The notes under the pieces: generated by a model
What the model saw: only the letters and a program-made list of their open reading frames with translations
Database searches by the model: none
Told to the model about the DNA's origin: nothing
Shown: one piece after another, positions 48,175 through 57,642 of the stretch
Position numbering within the stretch: position 1 is the stretch's first letter
Layout: each line of letters starts with the position of its first letter
Origin: Kurthia senegalensis
Lineage (GTDB): Bacteria > Bacillota > Bacilli > Bacillales_A > Planococcaceae
Direction: 5' to 3'
Assembly: GCF_000285595.1 (NCBI RefSeq)
Contig: NZ_HE611064.1
Coordinates: forward strand, 340,215-404,214
DNA length: 64,000 nt
Position numbers and translations under genes: made by a program

Positions 48175-49374
48175 TTAGTTTAATTCGTTTAAAAAGCTCT
48201 TACCGAAAGCTGGTGCTTTCACGTTAAAGTTATCCGCAACCGTTGCGCCAAGTGATGCAAACGTATCCATTTTAGGAAGTGCTTGTCCATTTTTAGCGAA
48301 ACGAGAAGAATACGCAATAAGTGGTACATATTCACGTGTGTGATCCGTTCCTGGGAACGTTGGATCGTTCCCGTGGTCAGCTGTAATTAACAGCAAATCT
48401 TCTTCATCTAAATGTTCAAGTACTTCTGGTAAGCGACGGTCGAATTCTTCTAACGCTTCTCCGTACCCTTGTGGATCACGGCGATGACCGTATGCTGCAT
48501 CAAAATCAACTAAATTTAAAAATGATAAACCGTGGAAATCACGTTGTACGACTTGAACAAGTTTATTCATGCCGTCTGTATTATCTTTCGTACGAATCGA
48601 TTCAGTTACGCCTTCACCGTTATAAATATCTGAAATTTTGCCGAGTGCGATAACGTCTAAGCCTGCATCTTTCATTTCGTTCATCACCGTACGACCGAAC
48701 GGTTTTAACGCATAGTCATGACGATTTGACGTACGTGTAAAGTTGCCTGGTGTTCCGACGAACGGACGAGCAATCACGCGACCGACTAAAAATTCAGGTT
48801 TCAATGTTAATTCACGTGCAATTTCACAAATTTTATACAATTCATCTAAAGGTACGATATCTTCATGCGCGGCAATTTGAAGAACTGGATCTGCCGACGT
48901 ATATACGATAAGCGCTCCTGTTTCCATATGTTCTTTGCCGTAATCTTCAATAACTTCCGTACCTGAGTATGGTAAATTACATAGTACTTTGCGTCCTGTA
49001 CGCGCTTCTAATTCATCTAACAATTCTTTCGGGAAGCCTTCTGGATATACTTTAAACGGTTGATTAATGTTCAAGCCCATGATTTCCCAATGTCCTGTCA
49101 TCGTATCTTTTCCGACAGAAGCTTCTTGCATATAGCCGTAATAAGCATCCGGTGTTTCTTGTGATGTAAGCCCTTGCAAATCTTCTAAGTTCAATAGTCC
49201 GCGTATATTCGTATAGCCTAAACGCTCCATATTTGGCATTTTTAAGCCTTGCATGTGCGTAGCGATATGACCGAGTGTATCCGCACCTTCATCATTAAAT
49301 TTTGCTGCGTCTGGTGCTTCGCCGATTCCGACAGAGTCCATAACGATTAAGTGAATTCTTTTAAATGGTTTCAT
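48175..49374 (-). CDS. deoB: Phosphopentomutase
   Basis: Interconverts ribose- or deoxyribose-1-phosphate and the 5-phosphate, linking nucleoside salvage to central metabolism. Alkaline-phosphatase fold; metal ligands in [12 protein letters not shown] (Asp near residue 12), [20 protein letters not shown] and the catalytic Thr in [10 protein letters not shown]. 399 residues. Synonym drm in B. subtilis. With pdp it forms a nucleoside catabolism unit. Confidence 0.96.
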   Translation of the reverse strand: MKPFKRIHLIVMDSVGIGEAPDAAKFNDEGADTLGHIATHMQGLKMPNMERLGYTNIRGLLNLEDLQGLTSQETPDAYYGYMQEASVGKDTMTGHWEIMGLNINQPFKVYPEGFPKELLDELEARTGRKVLCNLPYSGTEVIEDYGKEHMETGALIVYTSADPVLQIAAHEDIVPLDELYKICEIARELTLKPEFLVGRVIARPFVGTPGNFTRTSNRHDYALKPFGRTVMNEMKDAGLDVIALGKISDIYNGEGVTESIRTKDNTDGMNKLVQVVQRDFHGLSFLNLVDFDAAYGHRRDPQGYGEALEEFDRRLPEVLEHLDEEDLLLITADHGNDPTFPGTDHTREYVPLIAYSSRFAKNGQALPKMDTFASLGATVADNFNVKAPAFGKSFLNELN

Positions 49375-49423
49375 ACAATAAACCCTCCTATCAATTACTT
49401 ATAGTTTATCAAAAAATAGCAAA

Positions 49424-49448
49424 AAAGAAACGTCAGACATCTGACAAT
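49424..49448 (-). terminator. Probable terminator of xerD
   Basis: Short palindrome GTCAGA-TG-TCTGAC followed by GTTTCTTTTTT on the minus strand. The stem is short, so strength is doubtful. Confidence 0.5.
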
Positions 49449-49456
49449 TTTAAAAT

Positions 49457-50365
49457 TTATGCTCTCGGATGGAATTGTTTATACACTTCAGACAATCGTG
49501 TTTTACTAATATGTGTATAAATTTGCGTCGTCGAAATGTCCGCATGCCCAAGTAGCTCTTGCACCGCGCGTAAATCTGCTCCGTTTTCAATCAAATGCGT
49601 AGCAAAGCTGTGGCGTAAAATATGTGGTGTAAGTGGATGCGTTAGCGCTGCTTTTTCAGCATAGCCTTTCAACAATTTCCATATGCCTTGTCTCGTTAAT
49701 CTCTTACCCCTTTGATTCAAAAATAACGCTTCGTCTCGCGCCCCTTGTTTTTCTAATAAAAAACGTCCTTTATTTAAATACAAAGTACACGCTTCAATCG
49801 CACTTCTTCCGAGTGGGATAATTCGTTCTTTCCCACCTTTTCCATACACTTGAACGAATCCCATCGTTACATGTAAATCTTCCACGTTTAAATCGATGCA
49901 TTCGGATATACGCATGCCCGTCGCATATAATAACTCCAACATAGCACGGTCGCGTATGTTTGCAGGATGTTTCGCCTTACTCGTCGCTTCAATTAACCGA
50001 TCAATTTCTTCAATAGAAAGAACTTCTGGCAATTTCTGCTCAATTTTAGGCAATTCTAAGTGAACGGTCGGATCTTTTACACTACGCTTTTCTCGAATTA
50101 AAAATTGATGGAATGAACGAATCGCCGAAATATGTCTAGAAACAGTTCGTGCGGAATTTCCATTTTCTCGTAATTGTTTTAAATGTAATAAAATATGGAG
50201 TCGTTCGATGTCATCAAACGATTCAAGTTGTTGACGTTCAAAAATATGATCCACATATTGCAACAAATCTCTTTTGTAAGATTGTAATGTGTTATTTGCT
50301 AATTGGCGTTCTACTTTCAAAAAATGAATGTATTCTTCTAATGCATCTCTCACTGTTGCTTCCAT
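49457..50365 (-). CDS. xerD: Site-specific tyrosine recombinase XerD
   Basis: Resolves chromosome dimers at dif together with XerC. 302 residues; the N-terminal SAM-like domain (1-105) and catalytic domain with Arg152 (GMRISE), Lys176 region (GKGGKER), His248-x2-Arg251 (HILRHSF), His274 (GHADI) and nucleophile Tyr283 (QIYTH). It is in the conserved fur-xerD-deoB order (ripX in B. subtilis), so it is the housekeeping recombinase rather than a phage integrase. Confidence 0.96.
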   Translation of the reverse strand: MEATVRDALEEYIHFLKVERQLANNTLQSYKRDLLQYVDHIFERQQLESFDDIERLHILLHLKQLRENGNSARTVSRHISAIRSFHQFLIREKRSVKDPTVHLELPKIEQKLPEVLSIEEIDRLIEATSKAKHPANIRDRAMLELLYATGMRISECIDLNVEDLHVTMGFVQVYGKGGKERIIPLGRSAIEACTLYLNKGRFLLEKQGARDEALFLNQRGKRLTRQGIWKLLKGYAEKAALTHPLTPHILRHSFATHLIENGADLRAVQELLGHADISTTQIYTHISKTRLSEVYKQFHPRA

Positions 50366-50380
50366 CTTTTTCCCTCCAAT

Positions 50381-50411
50381 AAAAAAAGGATAGCGACGGC
50401 CATCCTTTTAA
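50381..50411 (-). terminator. Terminator of fur
   Basis: Minus-strand stem AAAAGGAT/ATCCTTTT with a 10-base GGCCGTCGCT loop and seven Ts, between fur and xerD. Confidence 0.85.
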
Positions 50412-50471
50412 GCTATATTCGTTTTAAATCCTATTTTCTAGCTTCAAAAATAGGCTGTCTCATTCATAAAA

Positions 50472-50939
50472 TTAGTCTTGTTGTTTTGACTCGTTTGCAT
50501 GACGTTCATTACAACGCCAACAAACACCATGAAATGTTAATCGGTGGTCTTTTACTGTGAAATTCCAGCGTTTTTCAACGACTGCTTCAACATCTTCTAG
50601 AAGATCTTCTTGAATTTCATCAACCGCGCCACATTCGATACACACAAGGTGGTGATGGAAATGGGCTGCACCTTCTTGGCGGAGATCATATCGAGATACA
50701 CCATCGCCAAAGTTAATTTTATCGACAATTTTTAACTCTGTTAAAAGTTCTAATGTACGATAAACGGTTGCTAATCCAATTTCCGGTGCTTTTTCTTTAA
50801 CGAGTAAGTATACATCCTCTGCACTGAGATGATCTTCTTCATTTTCAAGTAGCACGCGTACCGTTGCTTCACGTTGTGGCGTCAGTTTATAGCTCGCACC
50901 ATGTAATTGTTTTTTGATTCGATCAATACGGCTTTCCAT
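50472..50939 (-). CDS. fur: Ferric uptake regulator Fur
   Basis: Iron-sensing repressor. Winged helix with TPQREATVRVLLE and GLATVYRTLELL (about 20-75), metal-binding HFHHHLVCIECG, and zinc CxxC pairs CIECG and CWRCN. 155 residues; the synteny with xerD is that of B. subtilis Fur rather than PerR or Zur. Promoter TTGAAA-18-TATAAT lies upstream, and a PerR-like box lies further up. The Fur box in the subtilase promoter of this window is a predicted target. Confidence 0.93.
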   Translation of the reverse strand: MESRIDRIKKQLHGASYKLTPQREATVRVLLENEEDHLSAEDVYLLVKEKAPEIGLATVYRTLELLTELKIVDKINFGDGVSRYDLRQEGAAHFHHHLVCIECGAVDEIQEDLLEDVEAVVEKRWNFTVKDHRLTFHGVCWRCNERHANESKQQD

Positions 50940-51022
50940 ACGACGCCCTCCTAATCTATACTTATTATACCAAATAGTCTATCGGCATTTCAATATACGA
51001 TGGATGATAGATATTACTTTAT

Positions 51023-51037
51023 TTATAATCATTATTA
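51023..51037. promoter_or_regulatory. PerR/Fur-type box upstream of fur
   Basis: TTATAATCATTATTA matches the PerR consensus TTATAATNATTATAA at 13 of the 14 defined positions. It overlaps a possible distal promoter of fur (TTGAAC-19-TATAAA, minus strand). B. subtilis fur is PerR-repressed, which fits. Confidence 0.6.
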
Positions 51038-51165
51038 AAATAGAATGTTCAAATAACGACTGCTCTTGATAATAGCTTCATGGACTATATTAACGGAATG
51101 ACGCAAAAAATCAACTATTTTCTACTATGAATTTCATTGAATTTCATTTCTACTTTAGAATCATT

Positions 51166-51711
51166 CTATTTTTGCAAACGAGATTTCAACCACATTACAG
51201 CAATAATCGTTTTGGCATCACAAATTTTGCCTTCTGCCATTAGCTTTTCAGCTTCCTCAATCGTTACTTCCATCACTTCTACGAATTCATCTTCGTCTGC
51301 TGCTTTAGGCTGTTCTATCGCAAATAAATTTTCGGCCGCATACAAATAAACGACTTCATCACAAAAACCCGGTGCTGTTATGACCGGTTGTAAGTACGTT
51401 AATTTTTCAACGCCATATCCCGTTTCTTCTTCCAATTCCCTCAATGCACAAATCGTTGGATCTTCTCCAGGTTCTATTTTACCTGCTGGAATTTCAATAA
51501 TTGTTTTTTCAAGTGCTTTTCGATACTGTTCTACTAGAACGAGTTTGCCATCTGAAGTAACCGGTATAATACCGACCGCTCCAGGATGTTTCACAATTTC
51601 ACGTGTCGATTGTTTACCATTTGGTAACTGTACCGTATCGACATTGACACGAATAATACGGCCGTTGAAAATTTCTTTAGAATCTATCGTTTTTTCTTCG
51701 AATTTTTTCAT
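51166..51711 (-). CDS. nudF: ADP-ribose pyrophosphatase (Nudix)
   Basis: Hydrolyses ADP-ribose to AMP and ribose-5-phosphate. Nudix box from GKIEPGEDPT to RELEEETGYG (about residues 75-97). 181 residues, family length. Divergent from the aldo/keto reductase with about 70 bases between starts. In B. subtilis spoIIM lies between this gene and fur; here 226 non-coding bases take its place. Confidence 0.94.
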   Translation of the reverse strand: MKKFEEKTIDSKEIFNGRIIRVNVDTVQLPNGKQSTREIVKHPGAVGIIPVTSDGKLVLVEQYRKALEKTIIEIPAGKIEPGEDPTICALRELEEETGYGVEKLTYLQPVITAPGFCDEVVYLYAAENLFAIEQPKAADEDEFVEVMEVTIEEAEKLMAEGKICDAKTIIAVMWLKSRLQK

Positions 51712-51778
51712 TTTGACTCATCTCCTAGTAGTTTTCTTCTACTTTTCATTGTACCATGATTACAAAGGGGGCGTTCAA

Positions 51779-52678
51779 ATGCGCACACGAAAATTAGGAA
51801 ATAGTGACTTACATATTTCAGAGTTAGGGTTCGGATGCATGTCTCTTCCTTTAGAAAAAGAAAAGGCACGTCGAATAATTGATTTAGCACTCGACGCAAA
51901 CATTCAATTTTTTGATACAGCTGATCTGTATGATAAAGGTCAAAATGAACAATTACTCGGTGAGTTGCTTCATGGGAAACGTCAAAAAGTCATTCTTTCT
52001 TCTAAAGTCGGAAACGTTTGGAACTCTGACGGTACATCATGGCATTGGGATGCATCGAAACAACATATTACACGAGCAATCCATGCGACACTGAAACGAT
52101 TAAATACCGATTATTTAGATTTTTACCAATTACATGGTGGCACGACCGACGATTCTTTCGAAGAAGTAACGGATGCTTTTGAATCACTGAAAAAAGAAGG
52201 GCTTATTCGTGCGTACGGTATTTCTTCTATTCGACCGAACGTTTTAAAAGCTGCTTTACCGATTGGCAAATTCGACGGCGTTATGATGCAACATAGCTTA
52301 TTAGACCGCCGACCAGAAGAATGGTTTGATTTCATCCAAGATAACGGTGCATCGGTCATTACACGCGGTACGGTCGCAAAAGGCTTATTGACAAACGACT
52401 GGCAAACACGACTAGCACGCACACAAAATTATTTAACTTACTCACCTGAACAATTACGCGAAACATTGACAGCACTTTCAACAGAAAGTGACTCATTACT
52501 CGCAACTGCGCTGCATTACAACTTAGCACATCCCGCTGTTGCAAGCGTCATCGTAGGTGCTTCAAGTCCCGAACAACTACAGCAAAACATTGAAGCGTAT
52601 CATGCACTTGATACATTGCCACTTGAGCGTTTGAAACAACTGACGAAAGCTGACCAATATACAGCACATCGCTCGTAA
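51779..52678 (+). CDS. yqkF: Aldo/keto reductase (YqkF-like)
   Basis: 299-residue NADPH-dependent oxidoreductase of the AKR superfamily. Catalytic Asp and Tyr are in FFDTADLYDKG (about residues 42-52), Lys in SSKVGN and His in YQLHGGT. The C-terminal SVIVGASSPEQLQQN binds NADPH. ATG 51779-51781 with AAAGGGGG upstream; the longer frame overlapping nudF is spurious. Synteny with nudF supports YqkF. Confidence 0.92.
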   Translation: MRTRKLGNSDLHISELGFGCMSLPLEKEKARRIIDLALDANIQFFDTADLYDKGQNEQLLGELLHGKRQKVILSSKVGNVWNSDGTSWHWDASKQHITRAIHATLKRLNTDYLDFYQLHGGTTDDSFEEVTDAFESLKKEGLIRAYGISSIRPNVLKAALPIGKFDGVMMQHSLLDRRPEEWFDFIQDNGASVITRGTVAKGLLTNDWQTRLARTQNYLTYSPEQLRETLTALSTESDSLLATALHYNLAHPAVASVIVGASSPEQLQQNIEAYHALDTLPLERLKQLTKADQYTAHRS

Positions 52679-52682
52679 AACG

Positions 52683-52940
52683 AATTAAAAAAGCAGTTGG
52701 GACAAAACGCTAGTCAATAAAAAAAGACATGTATGATTTGAATAAAATCATACATGTCTTTTTTGTTTGCTGAGCAACAGTTATTTTTCGTTTCGGCCAT
52801 CAAAAGTATTCCGAAATAAGCTTAGCGATACGGGAATGGTCATTCTTAATTTGCACATAAAAATAGAGAAGGAGCTATCAAATCCAACATCTCCTTCTCT
52901 ATTAAAGGCTGGCATTTTTACGTATGTTCCAGCTTTTTTA
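52683..52940 (-). repeat. Dispersed intergenic element, copy 4
   Basis: Minus strand: AGCTGGAACATACGTAAAAATGCCAGCC, stem AGAGAAGGAGATGTTG/TGATAGCTCCTTCTCT, ATTTTTATGTGCAAATTAAG, AATGACCATTCC, TTTCGGAATACTTT. It then has GACATGTATGATTTTATTC with its complement ATACATGTC and ends TTGACTAGCGTTTTGTCCCAAC. It fills the convergent gap between the aldo/keto reductase and the YqkK-like gene. Confidence 0.82.
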
Positions 52941-53198
52941 TTTTTTTGAATTCGTATCACCAAAGCCATATGTGTCTAACAATTCACCGAAAGACATATT
53001 TTTTTCGCGTTGTTTTTTCTCTTTTGCTGCGCGTTCAGCTTGTTGTTGCTTCGCTTGTTTTTCATCTGCTTCTAACTGCTTTTTCGTCGCTTTCAATTGC
53101 GCCAATAAATCGCCACCAAGTTGGTCGGCAAGTGTTGCACGATCTTCTTGTTTTTTCGGTGTACCGGCTTGTGCTTGACGATGTTGTTTTTTAGCCAT
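52938..53198 (-). CDS. yqkK: DUF3886 protein (YqkK-like)
   Basis: 86-residue, highly charged, probably coiled-coil protein. The segment [20 protein letters not shown] and the C-terminal [17 protein letters not shown] match the small YqkK family of unknown function. B. subtilis yqkK is in the nudF-yqkF neighbourhood as well. ATG 53196-53198 with TTGGAGGAATC upstream. The gene lies after the yneF terminator. Confidence 0.82.
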   Translation of the reverse strand: MAKKQHRQAQAGTPKKQEDRATLADQLGGDLLAQLKATKKQLEADEKQAKQQQAERAAKEKKQREKNMSFGELLDTYGFGDTNSKK

Positions 53199-53212
53199 GC
53201 TGATTCCTCCAA

Positions 53213-53262
53213 AAAAAGGCTACCTACACATGCAATGAAGCATGATTGGCAGCCAGTCTTAT
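53213..53262 (-). terminator. Terminator of yneF
   Basis: Minus-strand stem GGCTGCC/GGTAGCC with an inner CATGC/GCATG stem and a seven-T run, starting right after the restored TAATAA stop of yneF. Confidence 0.82.
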
Positions 53263-53512
53263 TATTTTTTCTTTTTATTTTTTTACCAAGTTGTGATTCT
53301 GATGCTTTGTTCATTTGAGACATCACCTGACGAACTTGTTTTTCTGATGGTTTACGACCCATTTGAGTCATCATCATACGAAGCATGTCTTCATTTACTG
53401 GTGGATTGTCTTTAAGATATTTCATCATGTATTGACGAGCTATGAAGAAGCCGCCGACAGCACCCACAATAAGAGCCACGATGATTAGTGTAATCGCTAA
53501 AGCTGTGTTCAC
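53262..53512 (-). pseudogene. yneF: UPF0154 membrane protein YneF, stop codon lost by a homopolymer frameshift
   Basis: Small single-pass membrane protein of unknown function: one membrane segment (residues 4-24, [20 protein letters not shown]) followed by [35 protein letters not shown], the UPF0154 signature. As written the frame runs on 56 codons into yqkK on the same strand. Adding one A to the A7 run (53278-53284, T7 on the plus strand) gives a Lys-rich tail and TAATAA at 53259-53264, just before the terminator, and a normal product of about 83 residues. B. subtilis has sirA between this gene and tkt; it is missing here. Confidence 0.85.
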
Positions 53513-53750
53513 GTTATTTCCTCCTCTATTTCACGTAACGAGATAAATCTCTCCGAAACTGATTATACAATAAATTTTGCGACGATACTATACGTCGGCA
53601 TGACCTTTTCCACATTTTCTTGAAATCGTCATAGTTTCGTGAAAAAATAATTATCCTACTATTATCTTCTTTTTATTCACTGATTATTTAGTACCTCTTT
53701 TTCTTACACATCTCTGCACTAAAAAATTATAAACTCCTATTTTCCTCCTA
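53513..53750. other. Intergenic stretch between tkt and yneF
   Basis: About 240 AT-rich bases holding the yneF promoter. No reading frame resembling sirA is present. Confidence 0.5.
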
Positions 53751-53751
53751 T

Positions 53752-53785
53752 AAAAAAGGAACTCCTTAATAAAAGGAGTTCCTAA
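53752..53785 (-). terminator. Terminator of tkt
   Basis: Stem AGGAACTCCTT/AAGGAGTTCCT with T-rich flank on the minus strand, about 12 bases after the tkt stop. Confidence 0.9.
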
Positions 53786-53797
53786 AAAAACGTTTAA

Positions 53798-55792
53798 TTA
53801 AAGTGCTTTCATTTTTGATACGACGTTTTCTACTGTAAAGCCGTATTCTGCCATGACACGTTCACCAGGAGCTGATGCACCGAATGTATCGATTGCTAAT
53901 ACGTCGCCTTCAAACCCAACGTATTTATGCCAACCGAATGATGCAGCCATCTCGATTGCAAGACGTTTCGTAACAGCTTTCGGTAAAACAGATTCTTTGT
54001 ATGCAGCATCTTGTGCATCAAAGCGAGCCATGTCAGGCATTGAAACGACTTGTACGTCTACGCCATCTTTAGCTAATGCTTTTTGTGCTTCGATTGCTAA
54101 TGATACTTCTGAACCTGAAGCGATTAAAATACCATCTGCTACTTCTTTCGTTGCTTTCGATACGACATAAGCACCTTTAGCAACACCTTCGTAAATTTCT
54201 TCTTTCGCTAAATCTAATACAGGTAAGTTTTGACGAGATAAAACTAATGCTGTTGGTGTTGATTCAGAAGAAACAGCTAATTTCCATGCAGCTGCTGATT
54301 CAATTGCATCTGCTGGACGTAGAACTGAAAGGTTTGGCATCGCACGTAAAGCAGCTAATTGTTCAATTGGTTCATGTGTTGGACCATCTTCACCGACTGC
54401 GATTGAGTCATGTGTGAATACGTACGTAACTGGTAAGCCCATTAATGCTGAAAGGCGGATTGCTGGACGAACGTAGTCAGAGAATACGAAGAACGTACCA
54501 CCGAATACATTTAAACCGCCATGTAATGCCATACCATTTAGTGCTGCACCCATTGCGAATTCACGAACACCAAACCAAATATTGCGGCCTTCTGGTGTTT
54601 GCGCTGAAAAGTCACCAGCACCTTTAATTGTCGTTTTGTTTGAACCAGCAAGGTCCGCAGAACCACCGAAGAATGTCGGTACAGCTTTCGCAATTGCATT
54701 AATTACTTCTCCTGAAGAAGAACGTGTTGCAATCGATTTTCCTGCTTCGTATACTGGAAAATCAGCATCGAAGTTTTCAGGAAGTTTGCCTGCTATAGCA
54801 TCTTCAAATTGTGCTGCTAATTCTGGGAAGTCCATTTTATATGAAGCGACAAGTTCGTTCCATGTTGATTCTGCTTGTACACCGTGTACTTCTGCTGCAT
54901 CATTGAATGCTGTATATACTTCTTCTGGTACGAAGAAATCTTCGTTATCCCAGTCGTATGCTGCTTTCGTTAATAATACTTCATCCGTACCTAGTGGAGA
55001 ACCGTGAGAATCTGATTTACCAGATTTATTTGGAGAACCAAAACCAATAACCGTTTTAATTTCGATTAAAGTAGGTTGTCCTTTATGTGCTTTTGCAGAC
55101 TCAATTGCTGCATTAATTTCTTCAATATTTGTGCCGTCTTCTACTAATAAGTAATTCCAGCCATACGCTTTGAAACGATCTGCTGTGTTATCAGAAAATG
55201 ATTTATTTAAATCACCATCTAATGAAATATCATTACTATCGTATAAAACGATTAATTTTTCTAATTGTAAGTGACCTGCTAATGATGCCGCTTCGGCAGA
55301 AACACCTTCCATTAAATCGCCATCTCCGCAAAGAGCGAATGTGTAGTGATCTACGACATCATAATTTGGTTTGTTGTATGTTGCACCTAAATGTACTTCA
55401 GCCATTGCCATACCAACAGCCATCGAAATACCTTGTCCTAGAGGACCCGTAGTTGCTTCAACACCGACAGTGTGGCCAAATTCTGGGTGACCTGGTGTTT
55501 TAGAACCCCATTGGCGGAAGTTTTTAATTTCTTCCATTTCAAGGCCATAACCACCTAAGTGTAATAAGCTATAAAGTAACATAGAGCCGTGACCTGCAGA
55601 CAATACGAAACGATCTCGGTTAAACCACTTCGGATTTTTAGGGTTGTGCTGCATTTGTTTTGTCCAAAGTGTGTAAGCCATTGGAGCAGCACCCATTGGT
55701 AATCCCGGGTGACCTGAGTTTGCTTTTTCAATTGCATCAATTGATAATGTACGAATCGTATTAATTGCTAACTGATCTACTTGTTGCGTCAT
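53798..55792 (-). CDS. tkt: Transketolase
   Basis: Thiamine-diphosphate enzyme of the non-oxidative pentose phosphate pathway. TPP-binding motif [20 protein letters not shown] around residues 155-174 with [11 protein letters not shown]; the central pyrimidine domain has [21 protein letters not shown]. 664 residues, family length. In the conserved lexA/yneA-ynzC-tkt-yneF order. Confidence 0.97.
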   Translation of the reverse strand: MTQQVDQLAINTIRTLSIDAIEKANSGHPGLPMGAAPMAYTLWTKQMQHNPKNPKWFNRDRFVLSAGHGSMLLYSLLHLGGYGLEMEEIKNFRQWGSKTPGHPEFGHTVGVEATTGPLGQGISMAVGMAMAEVHLGATYNKPNYDVVDHYTFALCGDGDLMEGVSAEAASLAGHLQLEKLIVLYDSNDISLDGDLNKSFSDNTADRFKAYGWNYLLVEDGTNIEEINAAIESAKAHKGQPTLIEIKTVIGFGSPNKSGKSDSHGSPLGTDEVLLTKAAYDWDNEDFFVPEEVYTAFNDAAEVHGVQAESTWNELVASYKMDFPELAAQFEDAIAGKLPENFDADFPVYEAGKSIATRSSSGEVINAIAKAVPTFFGGSADLAGSNKTTIKGAGDFSAQTPEGRNIWFGVREFAMGAALNGMALHGGLNVFGGTFFVFSDYVRPAIRLSALMGLPVTYVFTHDSIAVGEDGPTHEPIEQLAALRAMPNLSVLRPADAIESAAAWKLAVSSESTPTALVLSRQNLPVLDLAKEEIYEGVAKGAYVVSKATKEVADGILIASGSEVSLAIEAQKALAKDGVDVQVVSMPDMARFDAQDAAYKESVLPKAVTKRLAIEMAASFGWHKYVGFEGDVLAIDTFGASAPGERVMAEYGFTVENVVSKMKAL

Positions 55793-55990
55793 TTAATATA
55801 GACATCCTTTCTACGTGGAGCAAAATATTTGTTCTACCTACAGTTTAGTCAACATTTTCGTATAATACAATGATTTTTCTTACAATTACTCGCTCCATTT
55901 AAGACGTAATGTGTCTTAATCTTTACGATTCGATGAGTGTTTCTACAAATCTTCTATTTAATACGTTTTTGTTATCATTTTCAACTAACT

Positions 55991-56026
55991 AAAAAACCTC
56001 TCGAAATTTCTATTTCGAGAGGTTTC
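55991..56026 (-). terminator. Terminator of ynzC
   Basis: Minus-strand stem AAACCTCTCGAAAT/ATTTCGAGAGGTTT with a 6-base loop and T tract, just after the ynzC stop. Confidence 0.9.
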
Positions 56027-56034
56027 ATTCGTGC

Positions 56035-56280
56035 TTAATTTAATTTGTTCATACGATTTCTAATTTCTTGTATTTGTTTTAATTTATCAGGCGTTACATC
56101 ATTACCTTCTGGATCAATTACGCGTACGTTTTCAACTGTACGACGCATCGTACCACGGAATGCTTGTAAATATTCTTGGCGAAGCTTAGATTGTTCTTTC
56201 GCTTCCTCTTGAGTAAGTGTTCCCGCTTTTTTCTTTTTAGCAAGCACACCAATACGGTCTAATTTTGATTTTTCTAACAT
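56035..56280 (-). CDS. ynzC: DUF896 protein YnzC
   Basis: 81-residue helical-hairpin protein; SKLDRIGVLAKKKKAGTLTQEEAKEQ and LRQEYLQAFRG are typical of the DUF896 family. B. subtilis ynzC belongs to the LexA-regulated yneA operon; its function is unknown. The gene follows yneA by 72 bases; yneB, found between them in B. subtilis, is absent. Confidence 0.93.
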   Translation of the reverse strand: MLEKSKLDRIGVLAKKKKAGTLTQEEAKEQSKLRQEYLQAFRGTMRRTVENVRVIDPEGNDVTPDKLKQIQEIRNRMNKLN

Positions 56281-56352
56281 AAAAACGCTTCCCTTCTTAC
56301 AATGCTCTATTAAAGGTATGAAAAAAAACGCATTTACGCAAGTATTTCGACT

Positions 56353-56655
56353 TTATTTATTTGAAGCAACTTCTATTTCATGATGATTTTCACCGACAGG
56401 TACGGCTAACTGCTCGCCTGCTGCAATACGATCACTCATAATACTGTTCTGTTTTTTTACTTCTAAAATCCAAGCATCACGATCCATTTCTCCACGATAA
56501 GTTTCTGCTAATGACAAAAGCGTATCGCCACCTTTTACTTTAATCGTCCCATACTCTTTTGATTCAAAAATCGATTGTACAACGATAAGTAATGTTAGTG
56601 CTACACAAACTGTTAAAAATGCGGTAAATCCATTTTCTTTTAACCAATTCATCAT
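56353..56655 (-). CDS. yneA: SOS cell-division inhibitor YneA
   Basis: SOS-induced suppressor of cell division, functional analogue of SulA. 100 residues with a membrane segment (residues 8-27) and a LysM-like extracytoplasmic part (GGDTLLSLAETYRGEMDRDAW). Starts at ATG 56653-56655 (a second ATG follows directly), AAAGGGTGG upstream. Divergent from lexA with LexA boxes in between. Confidence 0.92.
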   Translation of the reverse strand: MMNWLKENGFTAFLTVCVALTLLIVVQSIFESKEYGTIKVKGGDTLLSLAETYRGEMDRDAWILEVKKQNSIMSDRIAAGEQLAVPVGENHHEIEVASNK

Positions 56656-56674
56656 AATAAAAAAACCACCCTTT

Positions 56675-56755
56675 CGAATGTATGTTCGGAATGTATGTTC
56701 TCATTTTAATGCGAATGAATGTTCGTGTCAACTATTTTTCTCGAACTAGTGTTTG
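56675..56755. promoter_or_regulatory. Four LexA (SOS) boxes between yneA and lexA
   Basis: Sites related to CGAACNNNNGTTCG: CGAATGTATGTTCG (56675-56688), GGAATGTATGTTCT (56688-56701), CGAATGAATGTTCG (56712-56725) and CGAACTAGTGTTTG (56742-56755). The last sits at the -35 region of lexA; the first two are close to the yneA start. Confidence 0.88.
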
Positions 56756-56820
56756 CTTTTTTAAGAAAGCTTTGCTATACTCGTTGTAATATTAGAGAAG
56801 GTTTATGCGAGGTGAAAACG

Positions 56821-57444
56821 ATGAAAAAAGTTTCTAAAAGACAAGAAGACATTCTTGCTTTTATCAAAAGTGAAGTACGTACGAAAGGGTATCCACCTTC
56901 CGTACGTGAAATCGGCGAAGCAGTTGGTTTAGCATCAAGTTCTACAGTCCACGGACATTTAGAGAGACTTGAAAGCAAGGGCTTAATTCGTCGCGACCCA
57001 ACGAAACCACGTGCAATCGAAATTTTAGAAGACACAGAAGAAATAGCTGTAGCAAAATCTTCTGTTATGCACGTTCCCCTCGTAGGGAAAGTAACAGCTG
57101 GCTTACCAATTACAGCCATTGAAAATATTGAAGAATATTTCCCAATTCCGTCTTCATACGGTACTTCAGACGATCATATTTTCATGTTAGAAATTATGGG
57201 TGATTCGATGATCGAAGCAGGTATTTTAAACGGCGATTACGTCATCGTCAAACAACAATCTTCTGCAAATAACGGCGAAATTGTCGTAGCTATGACAGAT
57301 GAAAATGAGGCGACAGTCAAACGTTTCTTTAAAGAACAACATCATTTCCGTTTACAACCTGAAAATTCAACAATGTCACCGATCATCGTTCAAAATGTTT
57401 CCATTTTAGGAAAAGTTGTCGGACTTTATCGTTCGGTCATGTAA
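56821..57444 (+). CDS. lexA: SOS repressor LexA
   Basis: Self-cleaving repressor of the SOS regulon. Winged helix (1-70, [23 protein letters not shown]), cleavage bond Ala93-Gly94 in KVTAGLP, catalytic Ser129 (MGDSM) and Lys167 (ATVKRFF). 207 residues from ATG 56821-56823 with GAGGTG upstream; the longer frame upstream runs through the SOS boxes and is not translated. Autoregulated by the boxes above. Confidence 0.97.
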   Translation: MKKVSKRQEDILAFIKSEVRTKGYPPSVREIGEAVGLASSSTVHGHLERLESKGLIRRDPTKPRAIEILEDTEEIAVAKSSVMHVPLVGKVTAGLPITAIENIEEYFPIPSSYGTSDDHIFMLEIMGDSMIEAGILNGDYVIVKQQSSANNGEIVVAMTDENEATVKRFFKEQHHFRLQPENSTMSPIIVQNVSILGKVVGLYRSVM

Positions 57445-57459
57445 TCAAATTCGACTTTA

Positions 57460-57492
57460 AGCAAGAAATCACTCCGGTTTCTTGCTTTTTTT
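57460..57492 (+). terminator. Terminator of lexA
   Basis: Stem GCAAGAAA/TTTCTTGC with TCACTCCGG loop and seven Ts, 16 bases after the lexA stop. Confidence 0.9.
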
Positions 57493-57607
57493 ATTTTTTC
57501 TTTAACACTTCAACGCTTAAAAGGGTTAAATTATGTTATGATAGGTCATGTTTTGAGTCTTCTGATTAAAAGTCATCGTATTTGACTAATAAAGCCTAAA
57601 ACATTAG

Positions 57608-57622
57608 AATTTTCATACAATT
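57608..57622. promoter_or_regulatory. CodY-like box upstream of the amino-acid permease
   Basis: AATTTTCATACAATT matches the CodY consensus AATTTTCWGAAAATT at 13 of 15 positions and lies 21 bases upstream of the permease start, a position that could block transcription when amino acids are plentiful. Confidence 0.45.
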
Positions 57623-57642
57623 TAAAGAATTGAGTGTTTTAT

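Noticed and set aside
49457-50365. Tyrosine recombinase considered as a phage or island integrase
   Set aside because: Synteny with fur, deoB and pdp and full XerD similarity identify the housekeeping enzyme; no attachment site or cargo is seen.
51380-51778. N-terminal extension of the aldo/keto reductase across nudF
   Set aside because: It is antisense to nudF; the proper start at 51779 has a strong ribosome site and family-typical N-terminus.
53093-53260. The 56-codon C-terminal extension of yneF into yqkK
   Set aside because: It overlaps the start of a same-strand gene and passes through a good terminator; a one-base correction in an A run restores a normal stop.
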